Of a stretch of DNA of 64,000 nucleotides, positions 8,096 to 18,446 are shown piece after piece. Each line of letters starts with the position of its first letter. Within the stretch, counting starts at the first letter, position 1. Made by a program: the position numbers and the translations under genes. This stretch comes from Acidobacteriota bacterium (lineage in GTDB: Bacteria; Acidobacteriota; Terriglobia; Terriglobales; Acidobacteriaceae). Under the pieces are notes generated by a model. The model ran no database searches. It was not told where the DNA came from and saw only the letters and a list, made by a program, of their open reading frames with translations. The stretch covers positions 21,223 to 85,222 of the forward strand of contig QIAN01000021.1 of NCBI GenBank assembly GCA_003225005.1, in the 5' to 3' direction.

Positions 8096-10753
8096 TTACT
8101 TCAGGTGCTCCACGAGGAATAGGTCGGACAAGTTGCGGGTGTAGCCAAAAACGTAGTGCACCTCGTCGGCGGAGATGAGAGGGCAAGCAGCCCCAACCAC
8201 GCCGGCTAAGTCGGGCACCCCAAATGTTTTCCATGGCGTCCTGACGCCGGTCTGAATATCCAGGTGCGACACCGGACAGGAAGTTTCGCCACGGGATCCC
8301 ACCAACAATGCCGAACCATCCTTTGCCCAGCGCAAAGGCAGATCGCCGGGTTGCGAGCCGCGCAGCGGCTGCGGTTCGCCCCCCTCGACCGACACCAAGG
8401 CGATCCCGTCGCTGCCCAGAGCGGCAATGCGTTTGCCGTCAGCAGACAGCGCACGGCCTCGCAGGCCGAATCCTTCGGGGGTTATGGCGCGAGGTTGCCC
8501 TCCGTCTAGATTCATGAGGTAGACGCGCGAACCGTGACCCGCTTCGTGACCAGCAAATGCAATACTTTTGCCATCGGGCAGGAACTGACCAAAGCTGGGG
8601 ATCACGTTGCCGGTAGGAACTGCCCGCTGCTGCCCCACGCCGGTGGGGAGCAGGACGAAGTCAGGAGGCGAGAGGTTCTGCCGCTGTACCAGTGCCCACT
8701 GGCCATCGGGCGAAAGAGCACGCGCGCTTCCCTGGCCCAAACGCACGGCAGAATTACTATTGGTCTCGCGAGTGAACACGGCATATTCGCCGCCCCCGGC
8801 TTCCCCCGCTTCGATGAAGAGCAGGAGTTTGCCATCCTCGGAGAGGGCCCCGGGCACAGTCCAATCCTGCCAGCTCAGATCGCGTTCTTTAGTTTCGCCG
8901 GGGATCAGGCCGATCGCGCCCGCGCGCAGCGCGTCACGCGAAATCAGGGCGCGACCTCCAGTGCTCGTGTCATGCAAAGTGAGTGTTCCCGGTGCGGTGA
9001 GCAACTCGCGGAGTTTGCCGGACAAGTTGACGCCGCGCAGCGAACGGCTGAACCCGGAGGCAGTGGCCGTGAACCAAATCTCGTCTCCTGAAGGCGCCCA
9101 AGCCAAACCAAGCGCACTGGCCCAACGCTCGGTCAGGTCCGTCTTCTTCCCGCTAAGATCGATGACGCTGATGGTTCCGCCATCATCACCCAATAATGGA
9201 TGGTCAACGAAGGCAAGGCGGTCACCTCTGGAGGAGAAACGAAGATTGCTGATCCAGCCGGCGGTCTCATACAAAACCTTGCCAATCGGATATTCGACGC
9301 GGTCCTTGCCTCCGACTTCGTGCACGACAGCCAGCGCGCTACCATCAGGATTCCAGTCGGCGTCCTCAACATTGTCCAGCAGATCGCGGGGAGCATCGGC
9401 GCCGATGGAAAGCTGGGCTAAGGTTCCGATATACGAGAAAATATTGTCGGCGACCCGGAAGTGGCGTAATACCGCCATTTGCCCGCCCGAAGAGACAGCC
9501 AGGACTTTCGTCTGTACGAGCCCCAGATCGCGGGATTCGGTGGAATTGGGGGAACTGATGAACACTGCCTGCGGATTGCCGTCCCACGAGGCGCTATAGA
9601 TGGCCGAGCGCGGGTCGGGAGCAAATCGTGCGGACGTCAGAGCGCCGCGGCGGAAGGTCAGTTCGTGAAAAGTAGGTACCGGTTGTGTGGCGGTTCGCCC
9701 TCCGATGAGGAAGCCGCCGAGCGCGGCCAACAGGAGCGCGACTAGAACAGCGCCGCCGATCAGCGGAAGGCGTTTGCGTCTCGACGGACTCAACACGGTA
9801 GATTCTGAGCTCTCATGGACGACTGCGGCCGATACCCCAGAGTCCGTCCCCTCGACCGACTGCCGCGAGGAGGACGACTGGCGGTCTCGCTGCAAGCGTC
9901 TGAGATCAGCCCGCATTTCGGCTGCGGTCTGATAGCGCAGATCGCGGTCCTTTTCCAATGCCTTGTTGACAATGCGCTCCAGTTCCGGTGGGAGCTTGGG
10001 GTTCAACCGAACTGGAGCAGTTGGGACTTTGTTGAGAATGGCGTTGAAAATTGCGGCTGACGTGCTTCCTTCAAACGGCAGACGGCCGGTAGACATTTCG
10101 TAGAGAACCACTCCGAAAGAGAACAGATCGGTGCGCGCATCCAGTTCTTCACCCAGCGTCTGCTCCGGACTCATATAGGCAACCGTGCCCAGCGCAGCGC
10201 CCGGCGAAGTCAGGTCGTTGACGCTGGCTCCGATCGTGGGACCGGCCGTGGCTCCCGCTGCATCCAGAACCTTGCCGCGGTCGGAGATGACTTTCGCGAG
10301 TCCGAAATCCAGGGTCTTGGCGTGGCCGCGCTCGGTCACGAATATGTTTGCCGGTTTAATGTCGCGGTGAACGATCCCTTTGGAGTGGGCGGCGTCCAGC
10401 GCGTCGGCAATCTCAATGGCGAGCGTGAGGAGCAGGCCCACCTCGAGTGGACGGTCCGTAATGCGGTGCTTAAGAGTGCTGCCGTCCAGAAACTCCATGG
10501 CGATGAACGCCTGCCCGTCCTGCTCGCCGATGTCGTGAATCGTGCAGATGTTGGGGTGATTCAGAGCGGATGCGGCCTGGGCTTCACGTTGAAAACGGGC
10601 GAGCGCCTGCGAGTCCCTAGCAACTTCATCGGGAAGGAACTTCAATGCGACGAAGCGATGTAGCCGTGTGTCCTCAGCCTTGTAAACAACCCCCATCCCA
10701 CCGCCGCCGAGCTTCTCTACGATGTGGTAGTGCGAGATGGTTTGTCCGATCAT
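8096..10753 (-). CDS. Membrane Ser/Thr protein kinase with TolB/WD40-like sensor domain
   Basis: This is a eukaryote-like receptor kinase. From the ATG at 10753 the kinase domain spans about residues 8-285: glycine loop GGGGMG (17-22), VALK lysine 38, HRDIKPAN (129-136), DFG (149-151) and SPEQ in the activation segment. A linker and one membrane helix (about 331-351) follow, then a roughly 530-residue C-terminal part with beta-propeller repeats ([35 protein letters not shown]), probably outside the membrane. An upstream in-frame ATG (10786) and TTG (10813) exist, but the family N-terminus is MIGQTISHY. It is divergent from a second kinase of the same design. The signal sensed is unknown. Confidence 0.87.
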   Translation of the reverse strand: MIGQTISHYHIVEKLGGGGMGVVYKAEDTRLHRFVALKFLPDEVARDSQALARFQREAQAASALNHPNICTIHDIGEQDGQAFIAMEFLDGSTLKHRITDRPLEVGLLLTLAIEIADALDAAHSKGIVHRDIKPANIFVTERGHAKTLDFGLAKVISDRGKVLDAAGATAGPTIGASVNDLTSPGAALGTVAYMSPEQTLGEELDARTDLFSFGVVLYEMSTGRLPFEGSTSAAIFNAILNKVPTAPVRLNPKLPPELERIVNKALEKDRDLRYQTAAEMRADLRRLQRDRQSSSSRQSVEGTDSGVSAAVVHESSESTVLSPSRRKRLPLIGGAVLVALLLAALGGFLIGGRTATQPVPTFHELTFRRGALTSARFAPDPRSAIYSASWDGNPQAVFISSPNSTESRDLGLVQTKVLAVSSGGQMAVLRHFRVADNIFSYIGTLAQLSIGADAPRDLLDNVEDADWNPDGSALAVVHEVGGKDRVEYPIGKVLYETAGWISNLRFSSRGDRLAFVDHPLLGDDGGTISVIDLSGKKTDLTERWASALGLAWAPSGDEIWFTATASGFSRSLRGVNLSGKLRELLTAPGTLTLHDTSTGGRALISRDALRAGAIGLIPGETKERDLSWQDWTVPGALSEDGKLLLFIEAGEAGGGEYAVFTRETNSNSAVRLGQGSARALSPDGQWALVQRQNLSPPDFVLLPTGVGQQRAVPTGNVIPSFGQFLPDGKSIAFAGHEAGHGSRVYLMNLDGGQPRAITPEGFGLRGRALSADGKRIAALGSDGIALVSVEGGEPQPLRGSQPGDLPLRWAKDGSALLVGSRGETSCPVSHLDIQTGVRTPWKTFGVPDLAGVVGAACPLISADEVHYVFGYTRNLSDLFLVEHLK

Positions 10754-11147
10754 GCGGGTGAATGTCTGGCTTGCGGGTCGCTTCATCTTACGGGCGCTGC
10801 ATAGGCTAGTCAATGACGCCTCGGGCCGGAGCGTCGAGCCCAGAACACTTGCCCTTGGAGCGGGTCCTTATGGAACTGCCCGTATCCGACATTTCGATTC
10901 GGGCCGCCTTAGGATCACCCTTTTCGTCGGCTATTCAGAAGTTAGCGCCCGTTCTCAATTGTTGGAACATCAGCGAGTTACTCACTGACAAAGACTCTCT
11001 CGCCAGCATCGGAGTCTAGGTTCACTTCCCACAAGCCGACTTGGTACCGATCTCGATGCCATCTCGATTAATTCGGGATCGCCGGCAGCACACAGGATCG
11101 TCGCAGCCGGGCGTAACGTGCTGCACAGGTTATAATCGGGCGCACGG
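10754..11147. other. Intergenic region between two divergent kinase genes
   Basis: About 390 bases with no convincing gene. It should hold both divergent promoters. I did not find a clear -35/-10 pair or an inverted repeat that would mark a shared operator. Confidence 0.5.
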
Positions 11148-13815
11148 ATGGCTCTTACTCCTGGCACGAGACTCGGCCCTTATGAAATCCAGTCACCGCT
11201 GGGCGCGGGCGGCATGGGCGGTGTATCGCGCCCGCGACACCCGGCTGGGGCGCGATGTCGCGGTGAAGATTCTGCCGGAGTCGTTCGCTGGAGACGGCGA
11301 CCGTCTACGTCGATTCGGGCAAGAAGCGCGAGCGGTAGCCGCGCTTAATCATCCCAATATTCTTGCCATCCACGACATCGGTGAACAGGGCACCGCCCCC
11401 TATCTTGTCTCCGAGCTTTTGGAGGGCGAGAGCCTGCGGGCGGCGCTCGACCGCGGCGCCTTGCCGCAGCGCAAGACCATCGACTATGGCGTGCAGATCG
11501 CGCATGGGTTGGCGACAGCGCATGAAAAAGGAATCATTCACCGCGATCTGAAACCGGAGAATGTTTTTATCACCAAGGATGGCCGAGTCAAGATTTTAGA
11601 TTTTGGCCTGGCGAAGCATACGCAGGCTTTGAGCGCGGCGGTGGATGGGGCCACGCTCACCAGTTCGCACACCGCCGCGGGTGTGGTGATGGGTACAGCG
11701 AGCTACATGGCGCCCGAGCAGGTTCGCGGCGGGGGCGTCGACGCTCGTACCGACATTTTTGCCCTTGGCGCCGTGCTCTATGAAATGCTTTCCGGCACGC
11801 GCGCCTTTCGCCGCGACACGGCGGCAGAGACGATGACCGCCGTCTTAAAGGAAGACCCGCCGGAGTTGTCTGGTCCTCTGCGCGCAGTTTCGTCCACGCT
11901 GGATCGCATTGTGCGGCGCTGTCTGGAGAAGAATCCCGAGGAACGTTTTCAGTCGGCGCGAGATCTTTCGTTTGCGCTGAGCGCCCTTTCAGGAAGCGAG
12001 ACGAACGCGGCGGCGCGGGCCGCCACCGCAGCCGCGCCCAGCTGGACGCACCTGCTCTTCTGGGCCGCCATGGGCTTGGCGATGGTGGGTGTCGCTGCGG
12101 CGACGTGGTTCCTGGCGCGCCGTGCTGAGCCTACGACTCGCATGCAGTTCTCTCTGCCAGGATCCGATGAAATCAGCATCAGCCACATGGCGCTTTCGCC
12201 GGACGGGTCCATGCTGGCGTTCGTCTCGCCCGAGGACAGCACTGGGCTGCCTGTACTTCATGTGCAGCGCATCGGCTCGCGCAGCATCACGGCCTTGCCG
12301 GGTACCCAGGACGCGAGTCTTCCGTTCTGGTCGCCCGATGGTGCATACCTTGGGTTTTTCGCCAATGGCAAGTTGCAGAAAACTGCTGTTTCGGGCGGCG
12401 CACCGCAGGCTCTGGCCAGAGTTCTGGCCGGGCGCGGCGGAAGTTGGGGAAAGCAGAATGTCATCATCTACGCTCCCGAACCCAGCAGTCCGATATGGCG
12501 AATCAACGCCGATGGCAGCGGCGCCGCTCCCGTTACGCAGGAAATCCTATCCGCCAAACCAGAGCAACAGACACACCGTTGGCCTGTCTTTCTTCCCGAC
12601 GGCAAACACTTTTTATATTGGGCGGGCAATTTCTCCAACACCAGGGATGACAAAACCAGCGGCGTCTATCTCGGCTCTCTCGATGACAAAGGACAAACGC
12701 TTCTCCTGCTCTGTCATTCGAGTTTTGGATACGATTCCGCGCATCTTTATTACGCGAGCGATCAGAAGCAGTTGGTCAGCGTCAATTTCGATCCAGCCAG
12801 CGGTCAGATATCGGGCAACAGTACACCCATTGCCGGCGGCGTAGGCTTTCAACCCTCCACTTACTGGGCTGCCATGGCCGTTTCTTTCGACGGCACGGTG
12901 ATTTACAACACGGGCGTTGGCGCAGCCTCGTCGGTACTCACATGGGAGGACCGCACGGGCAAGGAATTAGGCCACATCGGCGAACCGGCCATCATCGCAA
13001 ACCCGAACCTATCGCCCGATGGCAGCCGGGTGGCCGTGGACATCGCCGACCTGAAGGCTAGCAATGTTGATATCTGGCTGGAAAATACCAACGGTTCTGA
13101 CAATACGCGTTTTACTTTCGATCCCACGGAAGAGACGACGGCCATTTGGACGCGGGATGGAAACCTAATCGGTTACCGTTCCATCAACTCGGACCGTGCC
13201 GAGATACTACTCAAGCGGGCCACTGGCCTGGAAAAAGACAGAGCGATCCTGAGCGTGAAAGGCGTGAAGGATGACGTCCTTCCCAACTCCTGGTCGGCCG
13301 ACGGCCTACAGCTTCTTTGCACCGATCAAAGTCCATCGCGTACCTACCTAGTCACCGTGCCCACGGCGGGTGGGGAGAGGGTTGCCTTGCTGAAAGGTAC
13401 TGCCAACGAGACCAATGGACAGATATCTTCCGACGGCAAGTGGGTGGCGTATGCCTCCGATGAATCGGGCGCGTGGGAGATTTACGTCAGCTCATTTCCG
13501 GGCGCTGCGGGGAAATGGCAGGTCTCGCGCGGCGGCGGCACTGAGCCCCGCTGGCGCGGAGACGGAAAAGAAATATTCTACATCTCTCCGAATGGCATGT
13601 TGATGGCTGTGCCCGTAAACGGTGGAAGCGGCTTTTCCTCCGGCGTGCCCGCCCCGCTCTTTCAGATTCAGGGGCGAGCACCGATCTCCTCGACCGACGT
13701 TTTTACCTACGACGTCGCCAAGGATGGGAAGCGCTTTCTGGTCAACCGGTATGTGAAAGCGGAACACGTCCAGCCCTTAACTATCCTGCTACATGCAGCC
13801 GGGAAGCCGCTGTAG
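11148..13815 (+). CDS. Membrane Ser/Thr protein kinase with TolB-like propeller, frameshifted in the glycine loop
   Basis: The gene starts in one frame at ATG 11148 (MALTPGTRLGPYEIQSPLGA, then GGMG) and continues in another from about 11220 (VYRARDTRLGRDVAVKILPE). The frame changes inside the glycine-rich ATP loop; the family expects GGMGEVYRA, so two bases of a GAG codon seem to be missing near 11219. Downstream, HRDLKPEN, DFGLA and the SYMAPEQ activation segment are intact. Then come one membrane helix (LLFWAAMGLAMVGVAAATWF) and a propeller domain with repeats such as LSPDGSMLAFVS and SPDGAYLGFF. The uninterrupted open frame alone runs 11041-13815 but would lack the ATP loop. It pairs divergently with the kinase at 8096-10753. 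Confidence 0.75.
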
Positions 13816-14085
13816 GCCATTGTCCGTGCCTAATGACTGGCGCGGTAGAAAAATGGACGAGCTTCGCTCGTCTGCCTCAGCTGCCTGCTCACTGCTACGC
13901 AGAAGATCGGCGAGCTCCTTGTCCGCTTCCAGGAGTGATTGGCGGGCCGTGGGATACTTCTCAAGTTCAATTGCCCACTCCCGGTCATCCCGTTCGAGTA
14001 GCTTCCGCATTTTTCTCCGATGCTCTGCCATCTCTGCTTGCCATGCTTCAAGACGGTCCAGAATGGCTTGGATCTGCGGGTTCAT
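13789..14085 (-). CDS. Hypothetical coiled-coil protein
   Basis: The function of this 98-residue protein is not recognised. Residues 1-75 are highly charged and helical (ILDRLEAWQAEMAEHRRKMR, then KLLERDDREWAIELEKYP), typical of a coiled coil. The C-terminus overlaps the 3' end of the kinase gene on the other strand by 27 bases, and the ATG has no clear ribosome binding site. The regular heptad-like pattern argues for a real gene, but the evidence is moderate. Confidence 0.42.
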   Translation of the reverse strand: MNPQIQAILDRLEAWQAEMAEHRRKMRKLLERDDREWAIELEKYPTARQSLLEADKELADLLRSSEQAAEADERSSSIFLPRQSLGTDNGLQRLPGCM

Positions 14086-14489
14086 TTCGGTTCAGCCCGC
14101 AGCTCACATTTGACATAAGCATTGTGCCGATTTGCCGCTCACCCCATGATCTCCAACAGGTCTTTGACGCTCTCCGACCATGTATGTGATTCTCAACAAG
14201 ATTAGCCGGTGTATTGAAACTTGTGCGCCCCAGCCTTTTGCCTAATCGCTCCCGGTCCTTCAGTCCTACGGCCGATCAACCGTCAGCCAATTAGTTCCGA
14301 GTGGCCGGTCACCGGATGTCAGGGTCGAGAAGGCGACTTGCACTAAGACTTTGCGTTACTGATCCCCTCGATGCGCATCTGGATTACCAGCGCCATTCCG
14401 AGGTAAGTCGGCAGATCCCAGGACGATGTGGCGGATGAGGGGGCTATCCGGAAGTTATGCCCCGAAACAGAACACGAAGTACCGTTTCT
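14086..14489. other. Intergenic region upstream of blaI-like gene
   Basis: About 400 bases in which I see no gene or RNA. Open frames here are short and have no recognisable motif. Confidence 0.4.
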
Positions 14490-14496
14490 TGTAGTA
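14490..14496 (+). promoter_or_regulatory. TGTAGTA half-site upstream of blaI
   Basis: The heptamer TGTAGTA lies 26 bases before the blaI-like start. The same heptamer occurs twice upstream of the DinB-like gene. BlaI/MecI/CopY family repressors bind TACA/TGTA-type dyads, so autoregulation is plausible. A full dyad is not present here. Confidence 0.3.
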
Positions 14497-14521
14497 GCAT
14501 TGCCGGGATGAGTAGGAGATT

Positions 14522-14854
14522 ATGAAAGAGCCGCGTCTTTCAAAAGCTGAGACTCGCATCCTGGAACAGTACTGGAAAGTGGGGACCGCATCGGTGCGCG
14601 AGATCCTGGAAAGCCTCGCTGAGGATGAACGCGTTGCTTACACCACCGTGCAAACGCTCGTCTATCGGCTTGAGGAGAAGGGTGCGTTGCGAAAAGTAAA
14701 GAAGATTGGCAATGCTCAGCTCTTTCAGCCGGCCCTCGATCAAAACCAATACCGCAGCCGACTGGTAGGGACTTGCTCGATCTGTTCGGCGGCTCGCCGC
14801 GACTGCTTGTTTCTAACCTGCTCGAGAATGGAGCCCTTACCTTACGGGACCTGA
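14522..14854 (+). CDS. BlaI/MecI-family transcriptional repressor, frameshifted near the C-terminus
   Basis: The winged-helix domain is clear: LSKAETRILEQYWKVGTASV, then AYTTVQTLVYRLEEKGAL, the recognition-helix region of BlaI/CopY repressors. After residue about 82 the open frame runs into unrelated sequence (TCSICSAARRD). One missing G in the run near 14769 explains this: the neighbouring frame then reads DLLDLFGGSPRLLVSNLLEN and ends at a TGA at 14917-14919, giving the usual dimerisation domain. The restored gene would overlap the start of the M56 gene, as in typical blaI-blaR pairs. As it stands the protein keeps DNA binding but may not dimerise. Confidence 0.75.
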   Translation: MKEPRLSKAETRILEQYWKVGTASVREILESLAEDERVAYTTVQTLVYRLEEKGALRKVKKIGNAQLFQPALDQNQYRSRLVGTCSICSAARRDCLFLTCSRMEPLPYGT

Positions 14855-14911
14855 AGGCACTGCAGAGCGCAGCCCGCAGTGATAAGAACGGCCACGCTCG
14901 TGGAGGCAAAC

Positions 14912-15893
14912 GTGCATGAGCATATCGCACGCGCGATGTACTACCTCAGCGTTCACTTGCTGTTTGCCTCGATCGTCGGATCGGCGGCGTGGGCGTTAAC
15001 ATCAATTCTGCGCGCGAGCGCCACCACAAAATATTGGATTTGGGTTGCGACCGCAATCGATTTCGTTCTGCCTTCAGGAGCGCTCATCGATAAGCTTTGG
15101 GCACCGCATTTGACGTGGGCCAGGCCGCTGGGCGCTATTGGCGTTCCGGTATGGGATATGACACAGGGCCGGACGGCCGTCGTCCTTGGAGTTATATGGA
15201 TGACTGGCGGCTTCTGTATGCTTGGCCGATTAGTTTCGCGTATACGCAGCGAGCGTCGCGACGCAAGCGCTGTCCCCTCTGTGCGATGGTGGGCTGACGT
15301 CTGATTTTATACCCGACGGCATTCCAGTGAGTTTCGGCGACAGGCATCCGGGCCCCGCAGTTTGGGGAGTTCTTTATCCTCATATCCTGCTTCCCAACGG
15401 CATCGACCGGCTGCTCAATCCACGTGAATTCCACGCTGTCCTGATTCACCAGCTGGCTCATGCAAGACGCCGCCGCGATAACCTGATTCGTTTACTGTAT
15501 GAAGCTTCCCTGTGCGCCTTGTGGTTCCATCCGCTTATGTGGCTTGCCGTGGCGCGGATTGGCTTATATCGCGAGCTCTCCTGCGATGAATCTGTTATCA
15601 GGCGTGCGCACGGGCAAGAACTGGTTTCAGCGCTTGCCAGACTTGCAGTTCCGAAACAAGCCGGCGTTCTGCAAGCACCAGCCTCGTCGCATCTGAGCTA
15701 CCGCCTGGCACGCCTGGCCGGGCCGCCGCAAAGGACATACCGAGCAGCTAGCCTGCTGTTGACATCACTATTTGTCGCTGTCATCGCCACAGGCATCTTT
15801 CAAACCATCGCACATACGGCCTGCTGTTTCGTCACTGACCACCCCGCGATCCTCGCTCACCCACAAGTGCCTGACACGTCTAATTGCATTTAA
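14912..15893 (+). pseudogene. M56 (BlaR1/MecR1-like) membrane metallopeptidase, broken
   Basis: Partner of the BlaI-like repressor. The GTG at 14912 follows GGAGG and begins MHEHIARAMYYLSVH in the membrane domain. This frame stops at 15302-15304. The sequence continues in the next frame from about 15290 (SDFIPDGIPVSFGDRHPGPA) to a stop at 15893, with LYPHILLPNGIDRLL and the FHPLMWLAVARIG segment typical of M56. The zinc motif HEXXH reads HQLAH, so the catalytic glutamate codon is replaced by CAG. A frameshift plus loss of the catalytic residue points to a decayed sensor. The C-terminal hydrophobic segment (LLLTSLFVAVIATG) remains. Confidence 0.75.
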
Positions 15894-15902
15894 TACGTAC
15901 GA

Positions 15903-15930
15903 TGTAGTAGATTAGACGCGATATGTAGTA
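15903..15930 (+). promoter_or_regulatory. Two TGTAGTA half-sites 21 bp apart upstream of DinB-like gene
   Basis: TGTAGTA occurs at 15903-15909 and 15924-15930, exactly 21 bases apart, about two helical turns, so a regulator could bind both on the same DNA face. The same heptamer stands before the nearby blaI-like gene. The DinB-like gene starts 72 bases downstream. This suggests, but does not show, BlaI control of that gene. Confidence 0.4.
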
Positions 15931-16001
15931 GGCAACGTAATTTGCTGCCTCGTCTAGGATAGAGGTTTAACCGAATTCAAGGAATTGAGGGAGGCAGTTT
16001 T

Positions 16002-16628
16002 ATGAAGAACGCACGAACATTGTTGTTCCTTGCTGTCGCAGCTGGCGTTCTCGTTGCCAGCGCCGCTTTCCACTCTGCCGCAATGAGCGCCGCTGCAAGT
16101 GCCTCTGCTTCGCTGCAATCTGCGCAGCCTGCGCCCTCCATTGCTTCCGTCCTGGATCGCGATATCAGCGCCGTCGAAAAACAAATCGTTGATGCCGCCG
16201 ACGCGATGCCCGAAGATAGATTCAATTTCACTCCGGAATCCCTCAACATTCCCGGCAGCAACTACAAAGGCGTTCGCTCTTTCGCTGTCCAAGTAAAGCA
16301 CATCGCTGCTTCGAACTGGTTCATCTGGTCCCCTCTAACCGGCGACAAGCTCCCCGAGGGCTTGAAGGACGACGGAAACGGTCCCGCGAATCTCCAGACC
16401 AAGGCGGACATCATCAAATTCCTCAAAGACTCTTTCGCTCTCGGTCACAAAGGAGCGGCCACGCTGACCGCGGAAAACATGTTGCAATCACCCGCGAACA
16501 GTAAATCCACTCGCCTGCATCTGGCTGAATTCGGCGTTGCTCACGCTTACGATCATTATGGACAGATGGTCGAATACCTGCGAATGAACGGAATCGTTCC
16601 GCCAGCCAGTCGCTCGAAATCCGAGTGA
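16002..16628 (+). CDS. Secreted DinB-superfamily protein
   Basis: The protein has a signal peptide (MKNARTLLFLAVAAGVLVAS) and a DinB-like four-helix bundle of about 170 residues. Likely metal-binding histidines are seen in VKHIAASNW and in HAYDHYGQMVEYLRMNGIVPP near the C-terminus. DinB-like proteins are often metal-dependent thiol transferases, but the substrate here is unknown. The start is supported by GGGAGG about seven bases upstream. It lies downstream of the BlaI/M56 pair and may be one of its targets. Confidence 0.82.
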   Translation: MKNARTLLFLAVAAGVLVASAAFHSAAMSAAASASASLQSAQPAPSIASVLDRDISAVEKQIVDAADAMPEDRFNFTPESLNIPGSNYKGVRSFAVQVKHIAASNWFIWSPLTGDKLPEGLKDDGNGPANLQTKADIIKFLKDSFALGHKGAATLTAENMLQSPANSKSTRLHLAEFGVAHAYDHYGQMVEYLRMNGIVPPASRSKSE

Positions 16629-16671
16629 TTACGATGCTCGGTGGGTGCAATCAAATCGAGGAAGGGCAAGA

Positions 16672-17892
16672 ATGAAGCAGCTACGAAACCGGTTGGCGCT
16701 TGCAGTATTCGTCGTTGCCGTCTCGACAACCGCAGCTCGTGCGCAACAATCACAGCCGGTGGCTCCGCACACTGTTGACCTGAAGTCTACTGACGGCACG
16801 CTGCTGAAGGCCAGTTTTTTCCCGGCTGCGACGCCAGGCCCCGGCGTGCTGCTGTTCCATCAGAGCAACCGCACACGCATATCGTGGGACGACGTGCCCC
16901 GCCAGTTGGCAGCCGCTGGAATCAACACGCTCACAATCGATGAGCGCGGCTACGGCGAAAGCGGCGGAAAAAAAGAGGCAAGGGAGCTGTACCACGACGG
17001 TGATCTGGACGCGGCTTTTGAATATCTGGTTTCGCAGCCGGGCGTGCAGCGCGACGCAATCGGCGCGGGAGGAGCCGGATGGCTGGGCGTCGACAATTCC
17101 GTTGAAACGGCACGCCGTCATTCCGCCGAAGTGAAATCACTGGTACTAGTGTCAGGAGAAACGTTACTACCTCAACTGCGATTCCTGCGGCAGGCCTGGC
17201 AATTGCCCGGGCTGTTCGTCGTGTCCGATGATGACGAATATCCCCCTACGGTCGAGGCGATGGAATGGCTCTACGACTGTTCCGCCAGCCCGCAAAAACA
17301 GTTCATCCATTACATCGGGCCGAAAGCGCCGTGGCTGTGGTATGAGACCTCCGACGCGAGCAAAGTCCCTGCGACCGGTAGTCATGGAACTGATTTGTTC
17401 AAACGGCATCCTGAGCTACCCGCCACCATTGTCGATTGGTTTGTCACCACGTTGATCAGAACACCCGGCCACGCACCAGCCGATACCGTAGCATCTGCTG
17501 CAATCCTCAACCAAATCGAGATGCCCGGCGGGGTTGCCCGGGTCACACAGCAACTGATGGAAGCCCGGCACAAAGACCCCAAGGTGCGGTTGTGGCCAGA
17601 AGTTAACGTAGACATCATCGGCGAGGATCACATGCGCGAAGCTGATGCCGAGAAGAAAGCCGGCCATCCGCGCGAGGCCGAAATGGAGATGAAAGTCGGC
17701 ATTGAGATCTTCAAGCTCAATCTCCTCAGCTTATCCGGATTCGGCCGATGCGCACTACAATCTCGCCGATGCGTACTTACAAGTGGGAGAGAAGGCGCTG
17801 GCGCGCCAGTACGCCGAGAAAGCGTTGGCCATGATCGATTCTCACGCAGCGCCGTTGTCGTCGTGGTCCGACACCGAACAGCGTCGAGCTGA
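16672..17892 (+). CDS. Secreted alpha/beta hydrolase with C-terminal TPR part, frameshifted
   Basis: A signal peptide (RLALAVFVVAVSTTAARAQ) precedes an alpha/beta-hydrolase-like domain: GPGVLLFHQSN, DERGYGESGG and GAGGAGWLGVD at the position of the nucleophile elbow, where the usual G-x-S-x-G serine is not obvious. From about 17725 the open frame is lost. The next frame continues YPDSADAHYNLADAYLQVGE as a TPR unit, and a second frame change near 17905 gives SVEDVLKKVGATAATTSGRA and a stop at 17983-17985. The intended gene probably runs 16672-17985 with two indels. The ATG follows GGAAGGG. The substrate is unknown. Confidence 0.65.
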   Translation: MKQLRNRLALAVFVVAVSTTAARAQQSQPVAPHTVDLKSTDGTLLKASFFPAATPGPGVLLFHQSNRTRISWDDVPRQLAAAGINTLTIDERGYGESGGKKEARELYHDGDLDAAFEYLVSQPGVQRDAIGAGGAGWLGVDNSVETARRHSAEVKSLVLVSGETLLPQLRFLRQAWQLPGLFVVSDDDEYPPTVEAMEWLYDCSASPQKQFIHYIGPKAPWLWYETSDASKVPATGSHGTDLFKRHPELPATIVDWFVTTLIRTPGHAPADTVASAAILNQIEMPGGVARVTQQLMEARHKDPKVRLWPEVNVDIIGEDHMREADAEKKAGHPREAEMEMKVGIEIFKLNLLSLSGFGRCALQSRRCVLTSGREGAGAPVRRESVGHDRFSRSAVVVVVRHRTASS

Positions 17893-17985
17893 AATCGTAG
17901 CTCTGTGGAGGATGTTCTCAAGAAGGTCGGCGCGACCGCAGCTACCACTTCGGGGCGCGCGCCCGATGAGAATCGATCGCGGTAA

Positions 17986-18446
17986 TCTCCGGCAACTCTT
18001 ACGTAATCGGTAAAAGAAGGGTTGCCGACAAACCATTCGCGACCGCTATTTCACGTGGATCTGCTTCACCCTCGTGTTGACCGATTGGATCTTTACAAGT
18101 CCGCGGCTCCGTTCCGCGTTCGACAAGGTCCCTAGGATGCGGCATTCTCTCCAAATCTGGGTCCGATTTGGGTCTGGTACGCCGGGTCAAAGAACTCCTT
18201 AGAGGATCAAGAACGGGCTGTCAGTACCGTTGAAATCCAATAAGTTGCACGTCGTTGTTGCCCTGTCACAGCACGGGTTGCGTCCGTGCCACCGATCAAT
18301 GATCAGAGTAGTACACGCGACGGTAAGGTCAGAGTCGCCCGCGATCCAGGCACGATGGTTTAAAGTGACACACCCGGCATTTCTCCAGCTTGCGGATTCC
18401 ACGAAATATGCACTTTTCGCAGAAGTGGTCCTGGCAGAAGCCTCGG
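17986..18446. other. Intergenic region with no recognisable gene
   Basis: About 460 bases between the hydrolase and the HEWGTFT gene on the opposite strand. Short open frames on both strands show no conserved motif or ribosome binding site. It may hold degraded sequence. Confidence 0.4.

Noticed and set aside
8607..9599. Plus-strand open frame of 330 codons
   Set aside because: Antisense to the kinase propeller region; no recognisable domain or ribosome binding site.
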